Origin: a virus
Virus record (IMG/VR): IMGVR_UViG_3300042691_031687
Span: 1 to 59,390 of that record
Reading direction: 5' to 3' (one strand)
DNA length: 59,390 nt
The notes under the pieces were generated by a model that searched no databases, had not been told where the DNA came from, and saw nothing but the letters and a program-made list of their open reading frames with translations. Shown here in pieces: positions 18,631-25,863 of the stretch; the first letter of the stretch is position 1; each line of letters opens with the position of its first letter. Position numbers and translations under genes: made by a program.

Positions 18631-18828
18631 ATGACAACAACAAACGAACAACTACAAACAACATTTGCAGAATTTTTAACTGAAGATGCAAAATTTACCG
18701 GAGGCAATAGTGCTGCAGGAACTCGCAGTCGCAAAGCTCTAGCTGAACTAGCTAAGTTGGTTAAGGCTCGTCGTAATGAAATTACTGCTGAGAAGAACGC
18801 TCGCAAGGAAGCCAAGGCAGCAAAATAA
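18631..18828 (+). CDS. Histone H1-like small basic protein
   Basis: 65 aa, starting MTTTNEQLQTTFAEFLTEDA at the ATG at 18631. An in-frame upstream start at 18559 is rejected because it would run through the preceding gene and add a 24-residue segment with no ribosome binding site. The pattern F-x-E-x-x-K-F-x-x-G-N-x-A-A-G-T-R-x-R-K-A-L-x-E-L-x-K-L followed by a basic tail (EKNARKEAKAAK) matches the bacterial Hc1/H1-like family. It is presumably a DNA-binding protein of the early or middle phase. It follows an AT-hook gene. Confidence 0.75.
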   Translation: MTTTNEQLQTTFAEFLTEDAKFTGGNSAAGTRSRKALAELAKLVKARRNEITAEKNARKEAKAAK

Positions 18829-18831
18829 TCA

Positions 18832-19260
18832 ATGACTTGGACTTATCAAGGACAAGTTGTAAATGAATTACCCGAGGACTGTGTTGGTTTTGTTTATTGC
18901 ATAACCAACACGACTTCGGGGCGCCAATACATTGGCAAAAAGTTAGCAAAATTTAGTAAAACGACCTACAAGACTGTAAAGTTAAAGAACGGCACTAAGA
19001 AGAAAAAGAAGATTCGAAGCAAAATCGACAGCGACTGGCAGGAGTATTACGGGTCCAGTCCTAATTTAACAGCAGATATCAACACCCTAGGCAAAGAAAA
19101 TTTCTCTCGCGAAATACTATACTATTGTAAATCCAAAGCAGAAACATCTTACATTGAGGCCCGAGAACAATTCGACCGCAAAGTATTAGAATCCGATGAA
19201 TACTATAACGGACATATTCAAGTCCGTGTCCATGGCTCTCACATTAAATCTAAAATTTAA
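18832..19260 (+). CDS. GIY-YIG-like putative endonuclease
   Basis: 142 aa. GFVYCITNTTSGRQYIGKK is a GIY-YIG-type first strand pair (VYC/YIG) and is followed by DWQEYYGSSPNL, a W-x-x-Y-x-G-S motif, and by EAREQFDRKVL containing a candidate catalytic Glu. The lysine-rich insert (KKKKKIRSK) may bind DNA. Small free-standing relatives of this type occur widely in T4-like phages, where they are homing or repair nucleases. It begins 3 nt after the H1-like gene and is the last gene before the 502-nt gene-free stretch. Confidence 0.75.
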   Translation: MTWTYQGQVVNELPEDCVGFVYCITNTTSGRQYIGKKLAKFSKTTYKTVKLKNGTKKKKKIRSKIDSDWQEYYGSSPNLTADINTLGKENFSREILYYCKSKAETSYIEAREQFDRKVLESDEYYNGHIQVRVHGSHIKSKI

Positions 19261-19729
19261 TTCAGTTTAAGCTCGCACAGGCTAATTTCGTGTGCCGAAC
19301 AGAAGAAACCTGGCCTTCGTGTGCGCAGGAATCCGAAGTCTTACCGCTGAAGTAAGCACTCAATCAGTATCCTTCACAGGACCACGATCGCAAAATGCCT
19401 GCGGTTTGATTGTTTGAATAGAGTTAAAAATAGGCCCAAGGATGGAGTAATAACAGAAACTCCACGCTTTGCAAATATGATAGTGTATATTTGCAAGCCG
19501 CCGTTGTTAAGACAGAATGAGTAGGTATCGGTCAACCGCCTACGTTAGCAGAAATGCTTGTAGTTCTAACACTATGTGACTGTGCTACTCAGATAATGCA
19601 GTTTTTTCTTAGCCCTTGCCTGGGCTAAGTGTGACCGATTAATCTAGATAATATTATTTCGTCTTCGACGATATAATGCTTCAAGTTAGAGCGTAAGCGA
19701 TAACGCAGAAGCAAGTGAGCGTCGCTCAC
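19261..19729 (+). ncRNA. Candidate structured non-coding RNA
   Basis: No open frame of convincing length occupies this stretch, yet it is unusually GC-balanced for the window and dense in complementary segments. Helices seen: 19340-19344/19352-19356 (CTTAC/GTAAG); 19361-19366/19407-19412 (CAATCA/TGATTG); 19443-19448/19459-19464 (TGGAGT/ACTCCA); 19469-19478/19487-19496 (10 bp, TTGCAAATAT/ATATTTGCAA); 19521-19525/19539-19543 (GTAGG/CCTAC); 19547-19550/19555-19558 closed by a GAAA tetraloop; 19608-19615/19622-19629 (8 bp, CTTAGCCC/GGGCTAAG); 19653-19663/19667-19677; 19714-19720/19724-19730. The loop of the GTAGG hairpin (ATCGGTCA, 19527-19534) is exactly complementary to TGACCGAT at 19632-19639, a possible pseudoknot. 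No tRNA, tmRNA or group I intron core was recognised. Strand is assumed from the flanking genes. Confidence 0.55.
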
Positions 19730-19737
19730 TATAAATA
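19730..19737 (+). promoter_or_regulatory. Late promoter box TATAAATA
   Basis: Perfect TATAAATA, 25 nt before the ATG at 19763, immediately after a 7-bp hairpin (AGTGAGC/GCTCACT). It separates the RNA-like stretch from the late gene that follows. Confidence 0.75.
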
Positions 19738-19762
19738 TATAACTATTGTTAGGGAATAACAA

Positions 19763-20476
19763 ATGAAATTCAATGATGTGTTAAGTGAAGCTCAGATTAA
19801 TGAACTGGGACTTCTTAAAAATATTAAAGGAGCTGTTCAGGGAGCAGTGTCTGGCTACAAAGCAAAGAAACTGCAAAGTGCAGGCAGTGCTCATTCTATG
19901 AGAATAGTTAACAACCTTAGGGCTGAATTTCAACAGTTAGTGGGCGGTGGAACAGAACCAACTTATCAAAACTTAATTGATTTTTTAGAAGATCAAGGTC
20001 TTGGTGATTTAGATACAATACCTAATCCTAGTGGTCAACAGCAACAACCTTCTCAGTCTCAGCGCATTGAACCTACAATGGAAGCAGTAGCTGGAGAACT
20101 ATCAGCTGTGCAAATTGACAACATTATTAAAGATGCAGTTAAAAAGAACTATTCGAGAATTGTAGCTGCACAAAAGGGCAGAACTGTTAGGCCCAGTGCT
20201 GAAAAACAGCCAGAAACTAATCCTCAACCTGATCCCGAACAGTCAGCACCACCGGCTAACGCAGGCAATCCTGTAACTGCACCACAACTTAAATCTCCCC
20301 CAGTTGCGGGCAACATTGAATCTATTAAAAAAGCCTATGCTATGTTGGATGCTGCTGAAAGAGCAGAATTAAAAAATCAATTGGAAATTATTGATGATCA
20401 GGATAGACTAGCATCAGGCACTAACGAATCTAAGACGCTGCAAGTGTACAGCAAATTTCTTGGAATTGACCTTTAA
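19763..20476 (+). CDS. Hypothetical virion/internal head protein
   Basis: 237 aa, not recognised by family. The N-terminus MKFNDVLSEA resembles the short capsid-targeting peptides of T4 internal proteins (hydrophobic-x-E with cleavage after Glu): here L7-S-E9. A Pro/Gln-rich low-complexity middle (PQPDPEQSAPP) separates two helical regions (LDAAERAELKNQLEIIDD near the end). A perfect late promoter lies upstream, so it is made late with the virion proteins. Its stop overlaps the convergent minus-strand gp26 extension by 4 nt. An internal or prohead core role is inferred from these facts only. Confidence 0.6.
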   Translation: MKFNDVLSEAQINELGLLKNIKGAVQGAVSGYKAKKLQSAGSAHSMRIVNNLRAEFQQLVGGGTEPTYQNLIDFLEDQGLGDLDTIPNPSGQQQQPSQSQRIEPTMEAVAGELSAVQIDNIIKDAVKKNYSRIVAAQKGRTVRPSAEKQPETNPQPDPEQSAPPANAGNPVTAPQLKSPPVAGNIESIKKAYAMLDAAERAELKNQLEIIDDQDRLASGTNESKTLQVYSKFLGIDL

Positions 20477-20703
20477 AAGAAAGGTAACTTGGTCTTATTT
20501 GTAGTTTCTAAGTTACTTTCGATCAACTTTCCAATCAACTCTCGGTCTAATGCGTCAGTTTCATATGCTTCAGATAAGGTCATACCTCCTCGCATAAACC
20601 AACACATCTTTATAAGTTCGTCTTTGGCGGCTCTTATCTCTTTTTCCATTTTTTCAATTAACTTGATAATCTCCTCAAGTGAAAGCGATAAGAGCCTTAT
20701 TCG
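20473..20703 (-). CDS. gp26 C-terminal extension reached by probable -1 frameshift
   Basis: In the -1 frame relative to gp26 an open stretch of 76 codons runs from the slippery site to a TAA at 20475-20473. It reads LEEIIKLIEKMEKEIRAAKD, then MCWFMRGG, EAYETDALDREL and ends NKTKLPFF. The only ATG (20649) lacks a well-placed ribosome binding site, while the frame is open back through the gp26 stop. The gp26 codons AAT TTT TTC contain the canonical -1 slippery heptamers A-AAT-TTT and T-TTT-TTC (20712-20703). The fusion would be 363 aa (287 + 76). This is the arrangement of tail assembly chaperones such as lambda gpG/gpGT. Independent translation of the 58-aa segment cannot be excluded. Confidence 0.7.
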   Translation of the reverse strand, partial: RIRLLSLSLEEIIKLIEKMEKEIRAAKDELIKMCWFMRGGMTLSEAYETDALDRELIGKLIESNLETTNKTKLPFF

Positions 20704-21563
20704 AAAAAATTTGCAGGATCAAATATAAGCGGAATTTCCATCTCTTCGGGAGACCCACTAGCTATCATTTCTGGTGTAGATTTGATTTTCATTGGCTTAA
20801 GACTGTTCTTCTGTCGAAGCATGTCTAAGTGAGATTTAATTGAATCAAAAACTATTTTATCGCAGTTCTCCATAAACTCTTGAATATTTTCTGAATCATC
20901 TGTAGTTCCGGCTGAGCTTTCTACTCTAAAAACACTGTTGTTGATAATTCCTACTGTTATATTTGTTAACTTTTTAAAACTATCTCTAAAAGTTTCAATC
21001 TTTTGTTCTTCAGTAAGAGTAGAATCACTTACTACATTTAATAATCGTTGAGTTTCAAAATTTTGAATACTAGTTTGACTCATAATTTTGTAATTTACAG
21101 GTTTAACAAACAGAGCTAGTTCAGTACCTACATTGATTCTTTCTTCCCAAGAAATTGATTCTTGCAATTGATCTAACAACAATCTTAGATCTAAAGAATA
21201 ACTTAAATCTTCTTCACCTATAGTAACAGTGGTATCCATTTTTTCTCCGTACGTTGCTAATCTTATGGCAATAAGAATAACATCCATATCTATACTAGGT
21301 GCTTCCCAAGCATTTTTAATAGCAGGAATACAATGCTCTATAACATCAACAATGGCCTGTCCATTCATTAGAGCATCTGGTGTTTTTAATAAAAGCTCAT
21401 CTTTAGCAGTCATAGAATATACAGCGTACTCTTCATTGGGAGAAATATCTAGGCATCCATCCGGCCAATATTTTCCATTGCTAGGCAGTCTAATATAAAT
21501 TTTTGGTTGCCTCATTAAACTGATTAGAGGGTTGTGTTTTTGTTTTGGTGCTTTGGAATCCAT
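20697..21563 (-). CDS. gp26: Baseplate hub assembly / tail assembly protein gp26
   Basis: 288 aa (T4 gp26 is 208 aa). The conserved block LPSNGKYWPDG with the following YSMTAKDELLLKTPDALMNG is the hallmark of the T4 gp26 baseplate family and of related tail assembly proteins. A helical middle (IDMDVILIAIRLATYGE) and an acidic C-terminus follow. It is divergent from the tape measure gene. A perfect TATAAATA on the minus strand (21611-21604) lies 40 nt before its ATG. The 3' end carries a slippery sequence that opens into the extension at 20473-20703. Confidence 0.88.
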   Translation of the reverse strand: MDSKAPKQKHNPLISLMRQPKIYIRLPSNGKYWPDGCLDISPNEEYAVYSMTAKDELLLKTPDALMNGQAIVDVIEHCIPAIKNAWEAPSIDMDVILIAIRLATYGEKMDTTVTIGEEDLSYSLDLRLLLDQLQESISWEERINVGTELALFVKPVNYKIMSQTSIQNFETQRLLNVVSDSTLTEEQKIETFRDSFKKLTNITVGIINNSVFRVESSAGTTDDSENIQEFMENCDKIVFDSIKSHLDMLRQKNSLKPMKIKSTPEMIASGSPEEMEIPLIFDPANFFE

Positions 21564-21572
21564 TTTTTCTCC

Positions 21573-21580
21573 GATAAATA
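21573..21580 (+). promoter_or_regulatory. Late promoter box GATAAATA before tape measure gene
   Basis: GATAAATAA on the plus strand, 56 nt before the gp29 ATG, in the 73-nt region between two divergent tail genes. Confidence 0.55.
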
Positions 21581-21603
21581 ACTATAGTAAACTTTAGTAA
21601 AAC

Positions 21604-21611
21604 TATTTATA
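21604..21611 (-). promoter_or_regulatory. Late promoter box TATAAATA before gp26
   Basis: Perfect TATAAATA on the minus strand, 40 nt before the gp26 ATG. With the plus-strand box at 21573 it forms a crossed pair in which each message starts inside the other's leader. Confidence 0.7.
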
Positions 21612-21636
21612 TACCTACATTATTGGGAAAATAACA

Positions 21637-23700
21637 ATGGCAATGGACACGGCAGTAATGGAACAAATTTTGAGCAATATGCTCAAATCGCAGCAACAGC
21701 AAGGCAAAGAACAGGCTGCGGCGTTTGCCAGGCTGGCCAAAGCTGCTGGTCTTGATCCTAAAATTATTGCAAACGCAGAATCTAAATTAAAAAATCTAGG
21801 TGATGCTGCTGAAGAAACTGCAAAGTCTACGGGAAAAATGAATAAGGCTGGCAATATAGCCGGTGCTGCTCTTGCCGATTTAGCTAGCGGTGTTATGAGC
21901 ACTGCCGGCAACTTGATTAATTTTGGCACATCGGCAATGATGGGAACTGCCAAAGTTAGTGATTTTTTTGCAGCATTTAAAGATCTTCCTATTATAGGAT
22001 CAGTAGCAGGATTATTTTCTTCTTTGATGAAAGTTCAAGAAGCAGCGTTAGAATCTTTTAGTTCTCTTAGTCAAAATGGTATAGATTTAGGTGGTAGCTT
22101 AACAAAGTTAAGATTTGATGCGTTGTCCATGGGATTGACATTGGAAGAAATGACAAAAGTCTTAAAAGACAATTCTGAGACTTTGGTCCAAATGGGAGGT
22201 TCAGTATCCGCAGGAGCAAGAAATTTTAGAGAAATTAGTAAGGCTATGGGTTCTAGCGGACTTCGTCAAGAATTATTAAATTTAGGATTTACATTTGAAG
22301 AAACTAATCAATTAGTAGGACAATATGCTAGATCAGTTGGTGGATTAACTAAAGATCAGTTAAAAGATTATAGAAGCGTAGCTGTTGCGGCAGCTGCATA
22401 CGGAAAAGAATTAGATTTTCTTGCTAGACTAACGGGCGAAAGTAGAGAAGCTACGCAGAAAAAATTAGAAGAAGAAGCAATGGAAGCAAACTGGCAAGCA
22501 TTTTTGGCTGGCAAAGATGAAGAGACTCGCAAAAAACTTAATGATGGTTTGCAAAAATCATTGGCAGGAGCCGGAAAAGCTGGCGGTGATATTTTTAAAG
22601 CTGCTGCTCAAGGCATTGCAGTACAAACTGAAGGCGGTCAAGTAACAACTGCCTTAATGGGAGAAATGTCTGAAACTATTAGAAAGGCTGCATTAGATGC
22701 AAATAATAGTTCAATAAGTTCTCAGAAATTTTTAGGTAACAGCACTAGATTTTTAGCAACGATACAAAGTCAATCAGCCAAAGGCTACAAAGACAATGAC
22801 AGAGTGTTTCAAGCATTGGCATTAAGTGGAGATCCGTTAGCAGCACAAATGGGTATTCATGCAACAAATTACAAAACACTAAGCAATGCTCAAGGAAATT
22901 TGTCTATGAGTATTGAAGAAAATGTTAGAAGATTAGAAAAAGAAAGAAAAGACGCCGAAGAGAAAGCTAAAAAAGCAGACGCCGAAGCTGCTGCAATGCG
23001 ACAAATGCAAGAAGCAATTAAAAATTTAGGAATGACATTATGGTCAGCGTTTAGCCCGTTGTTTCCTATAATGACAGATTTTGTTATGAATTCTGGTCCT
23101 CTAATAAGAAAGTTTGCAGAAACTTTGGGAACTGCAATTAGATGGTTTTCCGAAAAAGTAATTAGCGAACCTGGCAGGCAGGAAATTTTAAACAAAATTG
23201 CCGAATTCTTAAAAGATCTATTTGGGAAAATATTCGATATGATTAAACCTAGCCCCGCTTCAGGGTCAAATGTTGCACTTTCTGTAGCTGGGGGTGCTGC
23301 TATGGGAGCTGGATTAGGGTCAGTTGTTCCGGGTATTGGTACAGCGTTTGGCGCAGTTACCGGTGCTATTGCAGGCTTAACTGTTGCATTGGGTGAATGG
23401 GCATATGAGGCTATGTCCAAGAGTGGCGGGAGATCTAAAGGTTCTTGGGGAACAGTAGGCTCAGCATTTGAAAATTTTGGATCAGGTACACCAATTGTAG
23501 CACACGGTACAGAAGGCGTGTTTACACCGGATCAAATTAATCAATTGATGCAATCGGGTACTTCAAATGCACTGCAAGGCCTCGTAAGTCAGTTAAATAA
23601 CACACAAGCAGAGATGGTTCGCGTGTTGCGTGAAGTAGCAGACTACAGTAGACGAAATGTAGAAGCAACTAATTCACTAAGTGGAAATGCATTTGCTTAA
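21637..23700 (+). CDS. gp29: Tape measure / baseplate hub tail length protein (gp29-like)
   Basis: 687 aa. Helical and coiled-coil-prone throughout, with a charged coil at about residues 425-465 (RRLEKERKDAEEKAKKADAE) and a Gly/Ala hydrophobic segment at about 555-590 (GGAAMGAGLGSVVPGIG) like the membrane-active segments of tape measure proteins. The C-terminus has the VAHGTEGVFTPDQINQL motif often found at the end of phage tape measures. T4 gp29 (590 aa) sets tail length; this one is slightly longer. It is adjacent to gp26 and directly upstream of the portal gene. The ATG is preceded by GGGAAAATAAC. Confidence 0.8.
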   Translation: MAMDTAVMEQILSNMLKSQQQQGKEQAAAFARLAKAAGLDPKIIANAESKLKNLGDAAEETAKSTGKMNKAGNIAGAALADLASGVMSTAGNLINFGTSAMMGTAKVSDFFAAFKDLPIIGSVAGLFSSLMKVQEAALESFSSLSQNGIDLGGSLTKLRFDALSMGLTLEEMTKVLKDNSETLVQMGGSVSAGARNFREISKAMGSSGLRQELLNLGFTFEETNQLVGQYARSVGGLTKDQLKDYRSVAVAAAAYGKELDFLARLTGESREATQKKLEEEAMEANWQAFLAGKDEETRKKLNDGLQKSLAGAGKAGGDIFKAAAQGIAVQTEGGQVTTALMGEMSETIRKAALDANNSSISSQKFLGNSTRFLATIQSQSAKGYKDNDRVFQALALSGDPLAAQMGIHATNYKTLSNAQGNLSMSIEENVRRLEKERKDAEEKAKKADAEAAAMRQMQEAIKNLGMTLWSAFSPLFPIMTDFVMNSGPLIRKFAETLGTAIRWFSEKVISEPGRQEILNKIAEFLKDLFGKIFDMIKPSPASGSNVALSVAGGAAMGAGLGSVVPGIGTAFGAVTGAIAGLTVALGEWAYEAMSKSGGRSKGSWGTVGSAFENFGSGTPIVAHGTEGVFTPDQINQLMQSGTSNALQGLVSQLNNTQAEMVRVLREVADYSRRNVEATNSLSGNAFA

Positions 23701-23714
23701 ATTTGGAGTTATTT

Positions 23715-25424
23715 GTGGCCTGGAAAAGATTTTTTACACCCGTTGATACATCTGGACAAAAGAGTCCTGTTCCTATGGGGAACAGACCTGGCATGTCTAG
23801 ATCTAATTATAGCAGTTATCTGCCTGACGTATATTCTGGCCATCCTAACAGATTAGAGCGTTATGGTCAGTATGATTCCATGGATACTGACAGTGAAGTC
23901 AATGCTGCATTTGATATTCTTGCAGAATTTTGCACACAACAAAATGATGAAAATGGTACACCATTTCAGATCTTTTTTAAGGATCAAGCCACATCTACTG
24001 AAGTTAAAATCATTAAAAAGTATCTACAACAATGGACCAAGTCAAATAAATTTCACACTAGGATTTTTAAAATTGTAAGAAACTGTTTCAAATATGGTGA
24101 TGTATTCTTTGTAAGAGATCCAGAAACTCAAAAATGGTTATACATCGACCCAGCCAAGGTAGATAAAATTATTGTAAACGAAAGCGAAGGCAAAAAGCCC
24201 GAGCAATATGTTATTCGAGATTTAAATGTTAATCTTCAAAATTTAACAGTTACACAGATCAATCCTACTAACACAAATATTACATCCGGCGGTACTGCTT
24301 ATATCAACAGTGGCGCACAACAGCGCGGTATGGCTGGTGCAGTTCCTAACAATGCCAACAGCAGTAGATTTCAACAAAATGTAGATCAACATGCAATTGA
24401 TGCTACTCATGTAATTCACATCAGCATGAGTGAAGGTATAGACAATAATTTTCCTTTTGGCAACAGCTTGATGGAAACTATTTTCAAAGTTTATAAACAA
24501 AAAGAATTACTCGAAGACGCTATTATTATCTATCGCGTACAACGTGCTCCAGAACGTCGTGTATTTTACATTGACGTAGGTAACATGCCAAGTCATTTGG
24601 CTATGGGATTTGTTGAGCGTGTTAAAAACGAAATTAATCAACGACGCATTCCTAGCAGTATGGGCGGTGGACAAAACGTTATTGATGCTGCATACAATCC
24701 GTTAAGTATTAACGAAGACTATTTCTTTCCACAAACTGCTGAAGGTCGTGGATCAAAAGTTGAAATTCTTCCTGGCGGTACAAACCTAGGAGAAATTGAT
24801 GATCTTAGATATTTTACTAATAAGTTGTTTAGGGCTTTACGCATACCTAGCTCTTATCTTCCGACCGGCGCTGACGACGGAGGATCTAGCTTCAATGATG
24901 GTCGAGTTGGAACAGCATACATTCAAGAATTGCGATTCAACAAATACTGCGAACGACTACAAAGTTTGATGCACGAACAGTTTGATACTGAATTCAAATT
25001 ATATCTGCATAACAAAGGTATTAATGTAGACAACAATCTGTTTGATCTTAAATTTAATCCACCACAAAACTTTGCTGCTTATCGTCAAGCAGAAATGGAT
25101 ACAGCACGAGTAGGTACATTTACTACTATGGTAGCTGTGCCTTTTGTTAGTAAGCGATTTGCTATGAAGCGATTCTTAGGAATGACTACAGAAGAAATTG
25201 CAGAAAATGAAAAAATGTGGAGAGAAGAAAATGTCGACCAGGGAACTAATTTGAGCGCCAGCGCAGAACTACGCAGTGCAGGCATTACTGCTACTGGTAT
25301 AACTGGAGACATTGACAGCTTAGGTAATCAAACAACACCTCCTGAAGATTTAGAAGATGATGAAGCAGGATTAGATGCAGGTATGCCTAGTGCCACTCCT
25401 GCTGAGACTCCTTCTCCTATGTAA
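23715..25424 (+). CDS. gp20: Portal protein gp20
   Basis: 569 aa from the GTG at 23715 (T4 gp20 is 524 aa). The GTG start is chosen because TTGGAG sits 7 nt upstream; the in-frame TTG at 23703 lies within that ribosome binding site. The family block PFGNSLMETIFKVYKQKELL, then IIYRVQRAPERRVFYIDVGN is clear, as is NEDYFFPQTAEGRGS. It forms the dodecameric vertex through which DNA is packaged. The tail is acidic and Pro-rich. It follows the tape measure by 14 nt and precedes the prohead core genes. Confidence 0.95.
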   Translation: MAWKRFFTPVDTSGQKSPVPMGNRPGMSRSNYSSYLPDVYSGHPNRLERYGQYDSMDTDSEVNAAFDILAEFCTQQNDENGTPFQIFFKDQATSTEVKIIKKYLQQWTKSNKFHTRIFKIVRNCFKYGDVFFVRDPETQKWLYIDPAKVDKIIVNESEGKKPEQYVIRDLNVNLQNLTVTQINPTNTNITSGGTAYINSGAQQRGMAGAVPNNANSSRFQQNVDQHAIDATHVIHISMSEGIDNNFPFGNSLMETIFKVYKQKELLEDAIIIYRVQRAPERRVFYIDVGNMPSHLAMGFVERVKNEINQRRIPSSMGGGQNVIDAAYNPLSINEDYFFPQTAEGRGSKVEILPGGTNLGEIDDLRYFTNKLFRALRIPSSYLPTGADDGGSSFNDGRVGTAYIQELRFNKYCERLQSLMHEQFDTEFKLYLHNKGINVDNNLFDLKFNPPQNFAAYRQAEMDTARVGTFTTMVAVPFVSKRFAMKRFLGMTTEEIAENEKMWREENVDQGTNLSASAELRSAGITATGITGDIDSLGNQTTPPEDLEDDEAGLDAGMPSATPAETPSPM

Positions 25425-25429
25425 AATTT

Positions 25430-25437
25430 GGTAAATA
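25430..25437 (+). promoter_or_regulatory. Late promoter box GGTAAATA, 5 nt before ATG
   Basis: GGTAAATATTGTC followed by ATG at 25443. The 5-nt gap and lack of a Shine-Dalgarno sequence match the arrangement at 30770, 49236 and gp25. Confidence 0.6.
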
Positions 25438-25442
25438 TTGTC

Positions 25443-25682
25443 ATGCTACTACAAGAATTCATTTATTTCGAGCAAGACAAACCGGGTCTCAATACCAACG
25501 ATAGATACGATTCTGATCGTGATACTAGTGTCATTACTAACAGTGATAATAGAAAATCTCGACTAACATTGAAGATGTTAAACAGCTTGAGAAAAGCTGG
25601 CGATGCTAGAGAAATAGAAACTAGAGAAGACTTAGAACTAGTTAGAATAATGTATGCTACGCCTGCGGAAGCCGAAGAATAA
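25443..25682 (+). CDS. Small prohead-region protein (gp67-position)
   Basis: 79 aa from the ATG at 25443 (a TTG five codons upstream is inside the late box and unlikely). Sequence features: MLLQEFIYFEQD with a possible L-x-E cleavage site, then RKSRLTLKMLNSLRKAGDAR and EDLELVRIMYATPAE. Small proteins of this sort sit between portal and protease genes in T4-like phages, where T4 encodes the prohead core protein gp67. There is no sequence basis for a firmer name. Confidence 0.65.
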   Translation: MLLQEFIYFEQDKPGLNTNDRYDSDRDTSVITNSDNRKSRLTLKMLNSLRKAGDAREIETREDLELVRIMYATPAEAEE

Positions 25683-25766
25683 TCACTTAATTTAATTTCT
25701 TATTGTTAAAAATAAATATTTTTACAAAAAAATTAATATTAAAGAATAAATCTTTAAAAATCTTGT

Positions 25767-25785
25767 CAAAAACGGTCTGTTTTTG
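25767..25785 (+). terminator. Possible weak terminator hairpin
   Basis: CAAAAAC/GTTTTTG stem (7 bp) with loop GGTCT in the 181-nt gap between the gp67-position gene and the acidic core gene. It is AT-rich, and the T tract is within the stem rather than after it, so termination is doubtful. Confidence 0.3.
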
Positions 25786-25815
25786 GCCTATTTCATATAA
25801 GTATATCATCTTGGC

Positions 25816-25823
25816 TGTAAATA
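25816..25823 (+). promoter_or_regulatory. Late promoter box TGTAAATA for prohead core-capsid operon
   Basis: TGTAAATAC, 40 nt before the ATG at 25864, overlapping a 6-bp inverted repeat (GGCTGT 25813-25818, ACAGCC 25830-25835). Confidence 0.5.
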
Positions 25824-25863
25824 CATCGACAGCCTTGCCGCATCTAATTAAGGAGAACCCGCA

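Noticed and set aside
19672-19677. TATAAT as a sigma70 promoter upstream of the 19763 gene
   Set aside because: No acceptable -35 element lies 16-18 nt upstream, and the hexamer is part of a hairpin; the late box at 19730 explains expression.
19261-19762. tRNA, tmRNA, RNase P RNA or group I intron in the gene-free stretch
   Set aside because: No cloverleaf with T-loop, no tmRNA ends, no RNase P core sequence and no group I P-Q-R-S elements were found; there is also no split gene around it, although a GIY-YIG-like gene lies beside it.
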